From positions 992,001 to 1,056,000 of the forward strand of contig NZ_CP022133.1 in NCBI RefSeq assembly GCF_002211765.1: a stretch of DNA of 64,000 bases, written 5' to 3'. Below, piece by piece: positions 24,052-31,760 of the stretch (position 1 is its first letter; every line of letters begins with the position of its first letter). Both the position numbers and the translations under genes were made by a program. The notes below the pieces were generated by a model, which was given only the letters and a program-made list of their open reading frames with translations, ran no database searches and was not told the origin of the DNA. This stretch comes from Idiomarina piscisalsi. Lineage in GTDB: Bacteria > Pseudomonadota > Gammaproteobacteria > Enterobacterales > Alteromonadaceae.

Positions 24052-24621
24052 ATGACTGGAATATGGATAGCGGTTGGTATTGCGGTAGTTTTGGTGATAG
24101 CCATTATTGCCATTTATAACGCCATTATTAACCGGGCGAATGCCGTTGAACGGGCTTGGGCAAACGTTATTACGCAAGAGCGCCAGAAGAATAAAATCAT
24201 TCCGCATTTAGAGGATGAGGTAAAAGATTACAAAGAGTTTGAACAGGGAACACTGACTAAAGTCACCGAGCTTCGCAGTGCGCTACAGGGCTTAGATAGC
24301 GGGAAAGTTGATACCACAAAACTGGAACAGGCTGAAGCAAAAACGGGTGAGTTACTAAAAAGCTTAAATGTCACCGTTGAAAATTACCCTGAATTGAAAG
24401 CGTCAGAAACCTATCAGAAACTCATGCGCGAAATTACCGACCAACAGGAAAACATTGGCGCAGCGATTCGTATTTTTAACCAAAACGTGGAAGACTTTAA
24501 TAATGGCATTGAAGTGTTTCCGAACTCACTGGTTAATGCCATGCTGAACCGTAAGGAAAAAATAAAAACGTTTTCTGATTCTCAGGCAGAAGAAGGCTTT
24601 GAGTATAAGCCTAATATCTAG
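24052..24621 (+). CDS. lemA: LemA family protein
   Basis: A 189-residue LemA-type protein with one N-terminal membrane helix (about 4-26). Coiled-coil helices follow, containing the family pattern NRANAVERAWANV, then the ENYPELKASETYQKLMREI and RIFNQNVEDFNNGIEVFPNS segments. Its biochemical role is not well defined. AGGAG precedes the ATG by 8 bases. It sits between a DUF3137 protein and an OmpA-domain lipoprotein, suggesting an envelope-associated set. Confidence 0.9.
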   Translation: MTGIWIAVGIAVVLVIAIIAIYNAIINRANAVERAWANVITQERQKNKIIPHLEDEVKDYKEFEQGTLTKVTELRSALQGLDSGKVDTTKLEQAEAKTGELLKSLNVTVENYPELKASETYQKLMREITDQQENIGAAIRIFNQNVEDFNNGIEVFPNSLVNAMLNRKEKIKTFSDSQAEEGFEYKPNI

Positions 24622-24716
24622 CTCTGGGTTGCGTAAAAGAACTGCAAATGGCGTTAGCGAATTTCTGAATTAATGCTAATTTTATGAGTACTCAAAGCGT
24701 TAAAAAGGAAAACGGT

Positions 24717-25343
24717 ATGAAGAAGTTAGCGTTATTAACGATAATGACCTCGCTCGCTTTAGTGGGCTGTGAAAATATGAGTAATACCCAGAAGGGCGCA
24801 ACCATTGGCGCTGTAACTGGTGCATTGCTTGGTAAAGGTACCGGCGACCACGATAAAAGCCGTTATGTATGGGGGGCGGCAGTTGGCGCATTAGCGGGTG
24901 GTGCTATTGGTTCCTATATGGACAAGCAGGAAGAAGAGTTTAGGGAAGAGCTGGCTGACAGCGGCGTTAAAGTCATACGTGAAGGCGATAATATCCGTCT
25001 GCAGCTACCAAGTAACATAACTTTCGCCACAGGTAGCGCAACCATCTCGCAGAGCTTCAACCCGGTTTTAGACGACGTTGCTCGAGTGCTGAAAAAGTAT
25101 GAAAAAACCACCATGCTTATTCAGGGGCACACGGACAGTACAGGCACCGCTGAATATAATCAGCAGTTGTCGTTAAACCGGGCTAACGCGGTGCGTAACC
25201 ATTTAGTGGGTAATGGCGTTGACACTCGTCGGGTGACAACCGAAGGGTATGGTGAAAGTCAGCCAATAGCAGACAATGACACAGAAAGCGGACGTCAACT
25301 CAATCGCCGCGTTGAGCTGCGAATTGTCCCCAATACCAAATAA
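24717..25343 (+). CDS. OmpA-domain lipoprotein with glycine zipper
   Basis: About 208 residues from the ATG at 24717, preceded by AAGGA. A lipoprotein signal (SLALVGC, Cys17) targets it to the outer membrane. A glycine-zipper region (about 25-70) follows, with GAxxGAxxGxxxG repeats. A C-terminal OmpA-like domain (about 95-205) contains IQGHTDSTGTAEYNQQLSLNRA and the peptidoglycan-contacting NRRVEL. This is the YiaD-like layout: an outer-membrane anchor to peptidoglycan. It lies 95 bases after lemA and may have its own promoter. Confidence 0.88.
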   Translation: MKKLALLTIMTSLALVGCENMSNTQKGATIGAVTGALLGKGTGDHDKSRYVWGAAVGALAGGAIGSYMDKQEEEFREELADSGVKVIREGDNIRLQLPSNITFATGSATISQSFNPVLDDVARVLKKYEKTTMLIQGHTDSTGTAEYNQQLSLNRANAVRNHLVGNGVDTRRVTTEGYGESQPIADNDTESGRQLNRRVELRIVPNTK

Positions 25344-25345
25344 GC

Positions 25346-25370
25346 TTCAGCGGTAACGTTTAACGCTGAA
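25346..25370. terminator. weak hairpin between convergent genes
   Basis: A 7-bp stem TTCAGCG / CGCTGAA with an 11-base loop, just after the OmpA-lipoprotein stop and spanning the stop of the convergent methyltransferase. There is no T tract, so terminator function is doubtful. Confidence 0.35.
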
Positions 25371-25971
25371 ACTCCAGAATTTGATTGTTTGCCGGCATAG
25401 CATGGGTGCTCTTCAAGCTAAACCCCTGTTGTCCGGCAAGCTTTGCAATCCATTGTTTATCACGTATTCCCATTTGGCTGTCACGCGCTTTTAATGATTC
25501 ATCAAATGAGCGGTTACTTTCACTGGTAAACTGACCGTTGTCATTGAATGGTCCATAAATGCATAAACGCTTTACCGACTTAAGGCTGTTTCCCAAATGC
25601 TCAAACAGTGCTTTCACTCCTTCTTTAGGCATAATGTGGCAGGTATTGGCGGTAAATAAAGCATCGAACTGACCATCAGGGGCTGACTGAAACACATCGA
25701 ACTCAACCGGCAAAGGCTGGCTTGGTACCCCTTCCTTTAAAATTCGGGCTTTTACGCCCGATAAATAGGCCGGTTGGTCACTTGCCTGCCATTCTATATG
25801 AGGGAGTTGTCTAGCGAAGTACACCGCATGTTGTCCGGTGCCACTGCCTACCTCCAAAACATGTGCAGCCTTAGCAAAAGCGACTGTCAGAACATCAAGT
25901 ATTGGCTTTTTATTGTTTTCACAAGCTTGTGAGAAAGGCAGCTCCATAAAATCTGACCCAGTTGTTGTCAT
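25360..25971 (-). CDS. DUF938 family SAM-dependent methyltransferase
   Basis: About 203 residues. It begins near the family's ELPFSQACENNKKPIL segment and has the SAM-binding VLEVGSGTGQHAVYFA motif near 38-53, then IEWQASDQP for the acidic ribose-contact strand and a YGPFNDNGQFTSESNRSFD segment typical of DUF938. The substrate is unknown. Starts at 25971 or 25947 are both possible; AGG upstream slightly favours 25971. It is convergent with the OmpA lipoprotein gene. Confidence 0.82.
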   Translation of the reverse strand: MTTTGSDFMELPFSQACENNKKPILDVLTVAFAKAAHVLEVGSGTGQHAVYFARQLPHIEWQASDQPAYLSGVKARILKEGVPSQPLPVEFDVFQSAPDGQFDALFTANTCHIMPKEGVKALFEHLGNSLKSVKRLCIYGPFNDNGQFTSESNRSFDESLKARDSQMGIRDKQWIAKLAGQQGFSLKSTHAMPANNQILEFQR

Positions 25972-26007
25972 TAGTACCTGGTACTCTAACAAAAAACAGG
26001 CCGTGTT

Positions 26008-27561
26008 TTACATCCAGGATTTTTTCAATGACTCAACCTGATGTAACGTTTCGTCAATTAATGTGTCACCAGAGATTTCTTTAATAAAAGGAATGGATTG
26101 TCCACCACAAGCGAGCACAAAGCCGACAGTGCACAATTTGAAACGCCGCATAAACCAGCTTTGGTAAAACGAGGTTTGTTGAACTTTGTGAATGGGGAAG
26201 CAGCGATAATTAACCCCAATGAGACCTTTGCGAATGTAAATAAACTGACCATCGTTTGCATAGCCCCAGCGCTTCCAACGTAGAGCAATAAGAGGAATAA
26301 GGAGTAAAAACAGGCCACCCAAGCCAAGTGACACTTCGTAGTAACCAAAGTAGCTAAAGGTAATGGAGGGTACAATCAACAACCAAAAGGCGATTAATAG
26401 ATTACGAGCCATAAGCCGTTTGCTTATCGGGTGAAAATTAATAGTGCCCATTTGGTGCTTTGGCCAAGCGTTTGCGGCCAGTCCCTCTGCTTCTTTCAGA
26501 GTCACTGAAGGCACCATGATTTTTCCGCCGGTCGTCGAAGCGCTGTAACGTTCAATACTGGCATTGAGTTGTTCGAATTTCAGGTTCACACGCTGTAGCA
26601 GACGATCAAGCCAGTTTTGTTGGTACACGATCATCTGTAGTCGGCGCAGTCGCATTGCCACTTCATGGCGGGTAAATAGACCGTTTCTCCGAATGTAGCG
26701 GTCGCCGGATCGAGTTAAGCGAAAATCGTAAAAGGTAATGACCGAACCAATGACAGAAACTAGCGCTAGTAGCGCAATAATAACGAAGGTGGCCGAGGCT
26801 ATAACCAGGATGTATTGCCACATAGCGTATTGGGTGGAGGACATAAGTGCTTCCAGATCGACGCCGAAGCTTTCTATTCCCTCAATCACTTGTTCAGAAA
26901 TCGAATTAAAAAAGGGCGCTAATGCCCCTAAGACAATCCAAATACGGTTGCTTGCTAGGCCGTGAATAACGAGATCTCTTACTGAACGAGTATTAAGAAC
27001 TGTTTCTCGATCTTCTTGCTTTTGTTCGGGTTCTGGATGATCTTCAGTGTTGGTCTTGTGATCTTTAAACAGCAGTATTTCTTGTTTAAGCGCTTCGGCG
27101 ACGGGCTTGGGAAGGGCGATGATTTTTGCTTCCGCCTTACTCGAACCAGCAGTGTCGAGCAGCATGCAGACGTGATCAGTAAAACGGTAATAAATAGGCT
27201 GCTCAAAGCGAATGTTTTGAATGCGCTCAAAGGGTAAATCTATGTGCTTCTTTTGAAAAACCCCTGAGTGAATTTGTGCTCGCTGTCCGGTAATTCGGTA
27301 TTGATAAAAGTAAAATTTAACCAACGCACTAACAGCAATAAACACCAAAATCCCGATGACACCAACAATAATAGAAATAATGTTGTCTGCCAGCTTCTGG
27401 TATCCAATGACGAATGCCGGAATTAAATAAACGAAGTTACTGGCGGTATTTTTAATAAACTGAATAGCAAAATAAATAATCGCGACGGGCGACAGTTTTA
27501 GCCATTTATCGCGATACTCTTCTGTCGAATTGTTAATACCCATTATTTGCTCGTTATTCAT
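26008..27561 (-). CDS. PH-domain membrane protein, YdbT-like
   Basis: About 517 residues from the ATG at 27561, which overlaps the stop of the upstream gene. Three bacterial PH-type units alternate with pairs of membrane helices, the layout of Bacillus YdbT; recognisable units include YYRFTDHVCMLLDTAGS and MIVYQQNWLDRLLQRVNLKFEQLNAS-type segments and a final RRFKLCTVGFVLACGG. The protein likely sits in the inner membrane as a partner of the YdbS-like product. In Bacillus, ydbS-ydbT have been linked to resistance to antimicrobial compounds; whether that holds here is unknown. An ATG at 27543 is an alternative start. Confidence 0.8.
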   Translation of the reverse strand: MNNEQIMGINNSTEEYRDKWLKLSPVAIIYFAIQFIKNTASNFVYLIPAFVIGYQKLADNIISIIVGVIGILVFIAVSALVKFYFYQYRITGQRAQIHSGVFQKKHIDLPFERIQNIRFEQPIYYRFTDHVCMLLDTAGSSKAEAKIIALPKPVAEALKQEILLFKDHKTNTEDHPEPEQKQEDRETVLNTRSVRDLVIHGLASNRIWIVLGALAPFFNSISEQVIEGIESFGVDLEALMSSTQYAMWQYILVIASATFVIIALLALVSVIGSVITFYDFRLTRSGDRYIRRNGLFTRHEVAMRLRRLQMIVYQQNWLDRLLQRVNLKFEQLNASIERYSASTTGGKIMVPSVTLKEAEGLAANAWPKHQMGTINFHPISKRLMARNLLIAFWLLIVPSITFSYFGYYEVSLGLGGLFLLLIPLIALRWKRWGYANDGQFIYIRKGLIGVNYRCFPIHKVQQTSFYQSWFMRRFKLCTVGFVLACGGQSIPFIKEISGDTLIDETLHQVESLKKSWM

Positions 27562-28096
27562 TGGCCGCAATATCACCGTGCTCAAGTATATACTGACGTA
27601 GTTCGCGGGCTTTTTCTTCGGGTAAGCCAGGAATAGCGAACGTATGCATAGCGCCGCCGGCACTGAATACCTCTAAAGAGGCAAGCCCAAAGTGACGATC
27701 GATTGGCCCATGTTTTAATTCAACGTGCTGTATTCGTAAGATGGGCTGACTGATAATGGACTTAAAAATAACGCCACTTTTGTAACTTAAGTCATGCTCT
27801 CGTAACGCATAGCCTTTTATTTTGTCGCCAATAACGCCGTAAACGGATAGCAACAGCCCTAATGAAGCAATGGCAATGAGTAAGCCGGGAATTGCTTTTT
27901 GCATAGGGCTGGGCAGTTCAAACCAAGGCTGCCAGTAAACGACAACCAAGGCGACTAAAATCACAAGCCAAAGCAGTAAGCGGCAAAGTAAATTAACTTT
28001 AACGTAGGCTGGACTTAACGGTAAAAATCGTTGTTCACGAGCTTTAGGAAGGCTGCTGCTTTCGATTGTCTCGTTTGAAAATGAACTGGTAGACAT
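27554..28096 (-). CDS. PH-domain membrane protein, YdbS-like
   Basis: A 180-residue protein with two membrane helices (about 34-51 and 65-87) followed by one bacterial PH domain (about 92-165) containing DLSYKSGVIFKSI and LRIQHVELKHGPIDRHFGLASLEV, typical of YdbS. It is the first gene of a two-gene operon with the YdbT-like protein, overlapping it by 8 bases. The function is unknown but probably a membrane complex. Confidence 0.82.
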   Translation of the reverse strand: MSTSSFSNETIESSSLPKAREQRFLPLSPAYVKVNLLCRLLLWLVILVALVVVYWQPWFELPSPMQKAIPGLLIAIASLGLLLSVYGVIGDKIKGYALREHDLSYKSGVIFKSIISQPILRIQHVELKHGPIDRHFGLASLEVFSAGGAMHTFAIPGLPEEKARELRQYILEHGDIAANE

Positions 28097-28181
28097 GACA
28101 GGCTGCTTGTTATTGTTGTTGGACCTTAAGTTAGCAAGCTTTTAAGTCTCCTGCTAGTGCCTGAAATGCTTTGATACAAAT

Positions 28182-28211
28182 AAAAAGAGCGGCAAATTTG
28201 CCGCTCTTTTT
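28182..28211. terminator. perfect inverted-repeat terminator
   Basis: A perfect 15-bp inverted repeat: AAAAAGAGCGGCAAA followed at once by its complement ending in CTTTTT. It forms a strong hairpin with T tracts on either strand, and most directly ends the BON lipoprotein transcript on the minus strand. Confidence 0.8.
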
Positions 28212-28228
28212 GACGCTAAGTGACGACG

Positions 28229-28729
28229 TTACTTCTTCACTTGAAGGTCGTTTTCAATGTCTTTCACGCCCTCGACGGTAGAAGCTAAGTTTTCAGCGGT
28301 ATCAATATCAGCGTCGCTTTCAACAAAACCTGACAGCTGAACAATACCGTTATTGGTTTCAACGCTAATATTCATGCTATTGAGGTTGTCGTCCTCAAAA
28401 ATAACGGCCTTAACGCGAGTGGTGATGATAGAGTCATCGATGTAGTCACCCGCTTGATCTGCTTTTTCTTCAGCGTAGTCGCCAGCTTCCTGAGCTTCCT
28501 CTTTGGTTTTATTCCAGGCATCTTCAGACGTTTCTTTGGTTTCATTCCAAGCGTCTTCTGACTTTTCCTGAGCGTCGTCCATGGTTTCCTTTGCTTTTTG
28601 CTCAGCCTGTTCCATTTTACTCTCAACTTCAGACTCTGCTTTGTCGGCTTCTTGCTCACTACAACCAGACAGCGCCAGCAGTGACAATGGAATTAAACTT
28701 GCGAATAAAGCGGCTTTTACGTTTTTCAT
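28229..28729 (-). CDS. BON-domain lipoprotein with charged helical repeat
   Basis: About 166 residues from the ATG at 28729, which has GGAGG 6 bases upstream. A lipoprotein signal ends in LALSGC. Next comes a highly charged helical region (about 25-95) with imperfect repeats of the form SEDAWNxTKE and AGDYxEExAD. A C-terminal BON domain (about 96-166) follows, with ITTRVKAVIFEDD and NNGIVQLSGFVESDADIDTAENLA. BON lipoproteins such as OsmY/DolP relatives are envelope proteins that bind phospholipid and respond to stress. It is monocistronic with a strong terminator. Confidence 0.85.
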   Translation of the reverse strand: MKNVKAALFASLIPLSLLALSGCSEQEADKAESEVESKMEQAEQKAKETMDDAQEKSEDAWNETKETSEDAWNKTKEEAQEAGDYAEEKADQAGDYIDDSIITTRVKAVIFEDDNLNSMNISVETNNGIVQLSGFVESDADIDTAENLASTVEGVKDIENDLQVKK

Positions 28730-28853
28730 CACTAACCTCCAGTGTTAACTAAAATACTAACGCTATTAAATATAGGACAATAATTTATGTTTATGGTGCT
28801 CTTTACAGATGTTTTTCAAAATACCCACAAAATATAAAGTGATATTCAAGAAG

Positions 28854-28867
28854 TTGATTTAGCTCAA
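28854..28867 (+). promoter_or_regulatory. possible FNR/CRP-like site upstream of DUF3149 gene
   Basis: TTGAT-TTAG-CTCAA matches the FNR consensus TTGATN4ATCAA at nine of ten defined positions, 56 bases before the DUF3149 start. A short palindrome like this can occur by chance in AT-rich sequence. Confidence 0.3.
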
Positions 28868-28922
28868 TAACGGGTTTGCTGCGTTCTCATAAACTGATGA
28901 AAACAAAATAGGAGTATTCGTT

Positions 28923-29063
28923 ATGAGTTTATGGCGAGAGTTTTTTAGTGACCCTGTTATCTTTATTTCTTTTAGTGGGCTGGCTATTGTTATTGGTATG
29001 TGTTTTTTCTACGCCGTATTTTTTTACATAAAAATGGTGAAGGCGGAGAAAAAGCGCAAATAA
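28923..29063 (+). CDS. DUF3149-like small membrane protein
   Basis: A 46-residue protein, start MSLWREFFSDP, with one membrane helix (about 12-36) and a basic tail (KMVKAEKKRK). The length and the opening pattern fit the DUF3149 family of tiny inner-membrane proteins. AGGAG lies about 8 bases before the ATG. It is followed 29 bases later by the ABM-type gene, probably in the same transcript. The function is unknown. Confidence 0.72.
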   Translation: MSLWREFFSDPVIFISFSGLAIVIGMCFFYAVFFYIKMVKAEKKRK

Positions 29064-29092
29064 CCGTACCTATAACCGCATAAAGGAGAGTA

Positions 29093-29413
29093 ATGAAATA
29101 TATTTTTCAGGTGCGTATAAAAGAAGGGTACACAGCAGAAGACTATGCAGAAGCCTGGGTTAAAGCCAGTGAAATTATTCAGCGTGCTCCGGGCGCACGA
29201 GGCACCGAGCTCCACCGTAAAATTGGCGATGATAAAACACTGATTGCTATTGCATCCTGGGACTCGAAGGCGCAGCGGGATGCAATGGAAAATCAACACA
29301 ACCCAGACGTTGCTGAGATTATCCGCGGCGCTGCGCCGTTTTGCGAGATCACGCCCTTAGGGGAGTTCGAAGATCCAGAGTGGGTTGTCTTACCGCCTGG
29401 AAAAACGACCTAA
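29093..29413 (+). CDS. antibiotic biosynthesis monooxygenase-like (ABM fold) protein
   Basis: A 106-residue protein predicted to have the dimeric ferredoxin-like ABM fold: a first strand YIFQVRIKEG, GARGTELHRKIGDD and LIAIASWDSKAQRDAM. Such proteins include quinol monooxygenases and haem-degrading enzymes, but many have unknown roles and key residues are not diagnostic. AAAGGAG precedes the ATG. It is convergent with ilvE, 14 bases away. Confidence 0.65.
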   Translation: MKYIFQVRIKEGYTAEDYAEAWVKASEIIQRAPGARGTELHRKIGDDKTLIAIASWDSKAQRDAMENQHNPDVAEIIRGAAPFCEITPLGEFEDPEWVVLPPGKTT

Positions 29414-29427
29414 AAGTGCTACATATT

Positions 29428-30423
29428 TCAGATTTTGGTTAGCCAACCATGTGTATCTTCTGCTTTGCCCCATTGAATATCATTTAAGGCCTTGCGGAGC
29501 TTCAGTGTGGTTTCGCCTGTGTTGCCATTGCCGACTGAGAACTCCTGACCATCATGAATAAGAGTACCAACTGGTGCTAAAACGGCTGCCGTACCTGATA
29601 GAGCGGCCTCGCAGTTTGGTTTTGCTGCGCGCTCTAATAATTCTTCAACACTTAGTTCCCGCTCTGACACTGTCATTCCTAAGTCTTTAGCAATGGTGAG
29701 AATAGAGTCACGAGTGACGCCGTGCAAAAAGCTGGTATCCAGTGCTTTGGTTATGATCTCATTGCCATCAATTAGCAAAAAGTTTGCCGCACCGGTTTCC
29801 TGAACGTCGCCGTTTGGACAGAACAATACTTGGTCAGCATTGACAGAGGCACGCGCCTCTAAAATAGGCTGTAGTGCACTGGCATAATTACCACCACTTT
29901 TCACCATCCCCATGTGCGCCGCGCAGCGGGAGCCGTTTTCTTCCAGCAACAGTCGCAGTGATTTATCGCCGCCCGAAAAGTAATCGCCGACAGGTGATAA
30001 CAACACATAAAGCATTGAAGAATGTGTTGGAGAAGCGGCTTTACCAATTGCGGCTTCGGTGCCAATATGGGTTGGCCGAATATACATAGAGCCCGGAGGA
30101 GCAGGGACTTCTTCGCTAAAGTGTTTTACAACATCGATAATCATGTGCTCGAGCATAGACTCGTTGAACGCAGGCAATGACAGCAGCTCGCTGCTCTGTT
30201 GCATACGTTTTACATTTCTATCCATCCGAAAAATATTAATTGAGCCGTCCTCATGCCGGAAAGCTTTTAGCCCCTCGAAGCAAGTGCTAGCATAATGCAA
30301 AACATGGGCACCAGGGTGCAACTGAATAGCGTCGGATGGAACAAGTTCAGGCGTGCTCCAATTTGAGTTTTCATATGTTGCTAACGCCATTTGTGGCATA
30401 AATACAGAGCCAAAAGCTGCCAT
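29428..30423 (-). CDS. ilvE: branched-chain amino acid aminotransferase
   Basis: A 331-residue PLP enzyme of fold type IV. The pattern ASTCFEGLKAFR near 45-56, RPTHIG near 116 and KSGGNYASAL near 172-181, containing the PLP-binding lysine, fit class II branched-chain aminotransferases. ETGAANFLLI near 208 and LSGTAAVLAPVG near 279 complete the active site. It makes or degrades Leu, Ile and Val by transamination with glutamate. AGGA lies upstream of the ATG. The gene is transcribed alone. Confidence 0.9.
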   Translation of the reverse strand: MAAFGSVFMPQMALATYENSNWSTPELVPSDAIQLHPGAHVLHYASTCFEGLKAFRHEDGSINIFRMDRNVKRMQQSSELLSLPAFNESMLEHMIIDVVKHFSEEVPAPPGSMYIRPTHIGTEAAIGKAASPTHSSMLYVLLSPVGDYFSGGDKSLRLLLEENGSRCAAHMGMVKSGGNYASALQPILEARASVNADQVLFCPNGDVQETGAANFLLIDGNEIITKALDTSFLHGVTRDSILTIAKDLGMTVSERELSVEELLERAAKPNCEAALSGTAAVLAPVGTLIHDGQEFSVGNGNTGETTLKLRKALNDIQWGKAEDTHGWLTKI

Positions 30424-30609
30424 AAGTTAATCCTGCTCGAGTAAAAAGTTGCGCAGTAATATACCATATTTTTTAACAATCGGATGACACCGACGAGACA
30501 GGAGACATGTCCGCTTGTTTCAAAGCCGTGGGTAATAATTTATCCTAAACGAGGTTCAACAAAGGTTCTCATGTATTTATTCACCTTCAGAAAGAGATAA
30601 CCGTCTTAG

Positions 30610-31020
30610 ATGATTAATATTTCTCAGCGTGTTGAAGTTGCGGAAAGTGAAATAGAGTGGCAATTTATCCGCTCCAGCGGGGCCGGTGGGCAAAATGTTA
30701 ATAAGGTGGCTACCGCCGCTCAACTTATTTTTGATATTCAGGCTTCGTCACTACCGGATTTTTATAAACAACGACTGCTTAAAAAGCATGATCACCGTAT
30801 TACTCAAAGTGGCAAAGTGATTATTAAAAGTCAGGAAACACGTAGTCAGGCAAGGAACAGAGAACTTGCCTTAGAGCAACTGACAGAGCTCATTCGAAGC
30901 GTTTCGAAAACACAGAAAAAGCGTATTCCGACCAAACCAAGCCGGGCAGCAAAAGAGAAGCGCTTGAATAAGAAGAAGCAGCACGGCCAGAAAAAGGTGC
31001 TTCGCAAAAAAGAGTTTTAA
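30610..31020 (+). CDS. arfB: alternative ribosome-rescue factor ArfB
   Basis: A 136-residue release-factor-like hydrolase. The GGQ motif lies in SSGAGGQNVNKV (about 22-33). A basic C-terminal tail (RIPTKPSRAAKEKRLNKKKQHG) would enter the empty mRNA channel, as known for ArfB/YaeJ. It frees peptides from ribosomes stalled on non-stop mRNA. It overlaps the end of the convergent small Cys-rich gene by 4 bases. The ribosome-binding site is weak (AGAAAGAGA). Confidence 0.92.
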   Translation: MINISQRVEVAESEIEWQFIRSSGAGGQNVNKVATAAQLIFDIQASSLPDFYKQRLLKKHDHRITQSGKVIIKSQETRSQARNRELALEQLTELIRSVSKTQKKRIPTKPSRAAKEKRLNKKKQHGQKKVLRKKEF

Positions 31021-31211
31021 CCACCAGCATCTCTCGTCTCACTTGAGCACGATATTCGGGCACATTCCAGTATAAGTTCCTTTAATTCGCATTGGCTGCA
31101 GTAGTCGCAGCAACGAATGTCACTTGCGACAACTCGCTTTTCTAACAGTAGATGTTTCAACTGCTCTTTGCTCATGGACAGTTGCAAACGTTCAGGTTTG
31201 TTCCTGCGCAT
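31017..31211 (-). CDS. small cysteine-rich protein, unknown function
   Basis: A 64-residue hypothetical protein with a cluster of cysteines (CCDYCSQCELKELILECARISC). The CxxC spacing could bind zinc, iron or a cluster. Its start overlaps the last codons of the upstream Cys-rich gene by 20 bases, which supports a two-gene operon. No family recognised. The Fur-like site upstream of the operon suggests an iron link. Confidence 0.55.
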   Translation of the reverse strand: MRRNKPERLQLSMSKEQLKHLLLEKRVVASDIRCCDYCSQCELKELILECARISCSSETRDAGG

Positions 31212-31611
31212 GGTTTAGCTCCTCAAGTTGCTGAGTGTAGTGTCCAACACAGCGAGAGTGCTGACATCCGGTAATCAATAACTGGCAGCAGTAGCGGCAC
31301 AACTCATTAATTTGTACGGAGGTTGTATTGGTGCGCCATTTCTGAAGTTGCCGGTTTGTACTCTCTTGTTGTTCCTGAGCGAGAAGCGGTTTATTCATCC
31401 GAATATAAACCGCAATGAGTAAAATCGACGCCGTCGTGTAGATTTGTATTGCATTGGCTGCCAAAACGACTTCTTTTGCAGCATAACGTGCATCTTCAAT
31501 TGCTTCTGACAGCACTGAGTCGGCGCTGTAATAGTTCTTCTGTTGTAGGTACTGGGTGGCTTTTTGCAGGTTTTCCTGACTGCTAAAGTAACCAGTGTAG
31601 GCATTTTTCAT
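31192..31611 (-). CDS. Cys-rich protein with one membrane segment, unknown function
   Basis: About 139 residues from the ATG at 31611, with AAGGAAAA upstream; the frame extends to 31710 without a good start there. A helical N-terminus (ATQYLQQKNYYSADSVLSEAIEDARYAAKEV) is followed by a hydrophobic segment near 55-72 and a C-terminal Cys cluster (ELCRYCCQLLITGCQHSRC). That cluster is similar in style to the next gene's product, so the two may be distant relatives. The function is unknown. Confidence 0.55.
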   Translation of the reverse strand: MKNAYTGYFSSQENLQKATQYLQQKNYYSADSVLSEAIEDARYAAKEVVLAANAIQIYTTASILLIAVYIRMNKPLLAQEQQESTNRQLQKWRTNTTSVQINELCRYCCQLLITGCQHSRCVGHYTQQLEELNHAQEQT

Positions 31612-31657
31612 TTTTATCACTTTTCCTTTTGGTCGTTGCTGAAAATAAGTTAACGCA

Positions 31658-31676
31658 AATGATAACTGTTCGCAAT
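31658..31676 (-). promoter_or_regulatory. Fur-like site upstream of the Cys-rich gene pair
   Basis: AATGATAACTGTTCGCAAT agrees with the Fur variant AATGAGAATNATTCTCATT at 13 of 18 defined positions. It lies 47 bases before the minus-strand start at 31611, and 85 bases before the divergent flavin reductase start at 31761. It could serve either gene. Confidence 0.45.
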
Positions 31677-31760
31677 AATGTTTTTTGTAAAGAGTCTTTC
31701 CAACGATCAAAAGTGGCTTTTCCTGCGTAATACAGATTAAAGATAAATCTTGAGGTTACT

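Noticed and set aside
27562-27663. Longer start for the YdbT-like protein
   Set aside because: The extension lies within the coding region of the YdbS-like gene and is not membrane- or PH-like; 27561 fits the overlap of a two-gene operon.
28125-28146. CTTAAG and TTTAAG hexamers that look like another paired box
   Set aside because: They are separated by 10 bases, not 5, so the spacing differs from the three accepted boxes.
30507-30548. 13-codon reading frame with AGGAG just upstream, before arfB
   Set aside because: The AGGAG is only two bases from the ATG, too near for efficient initiation, and the peptide has no attenuator-like composition.
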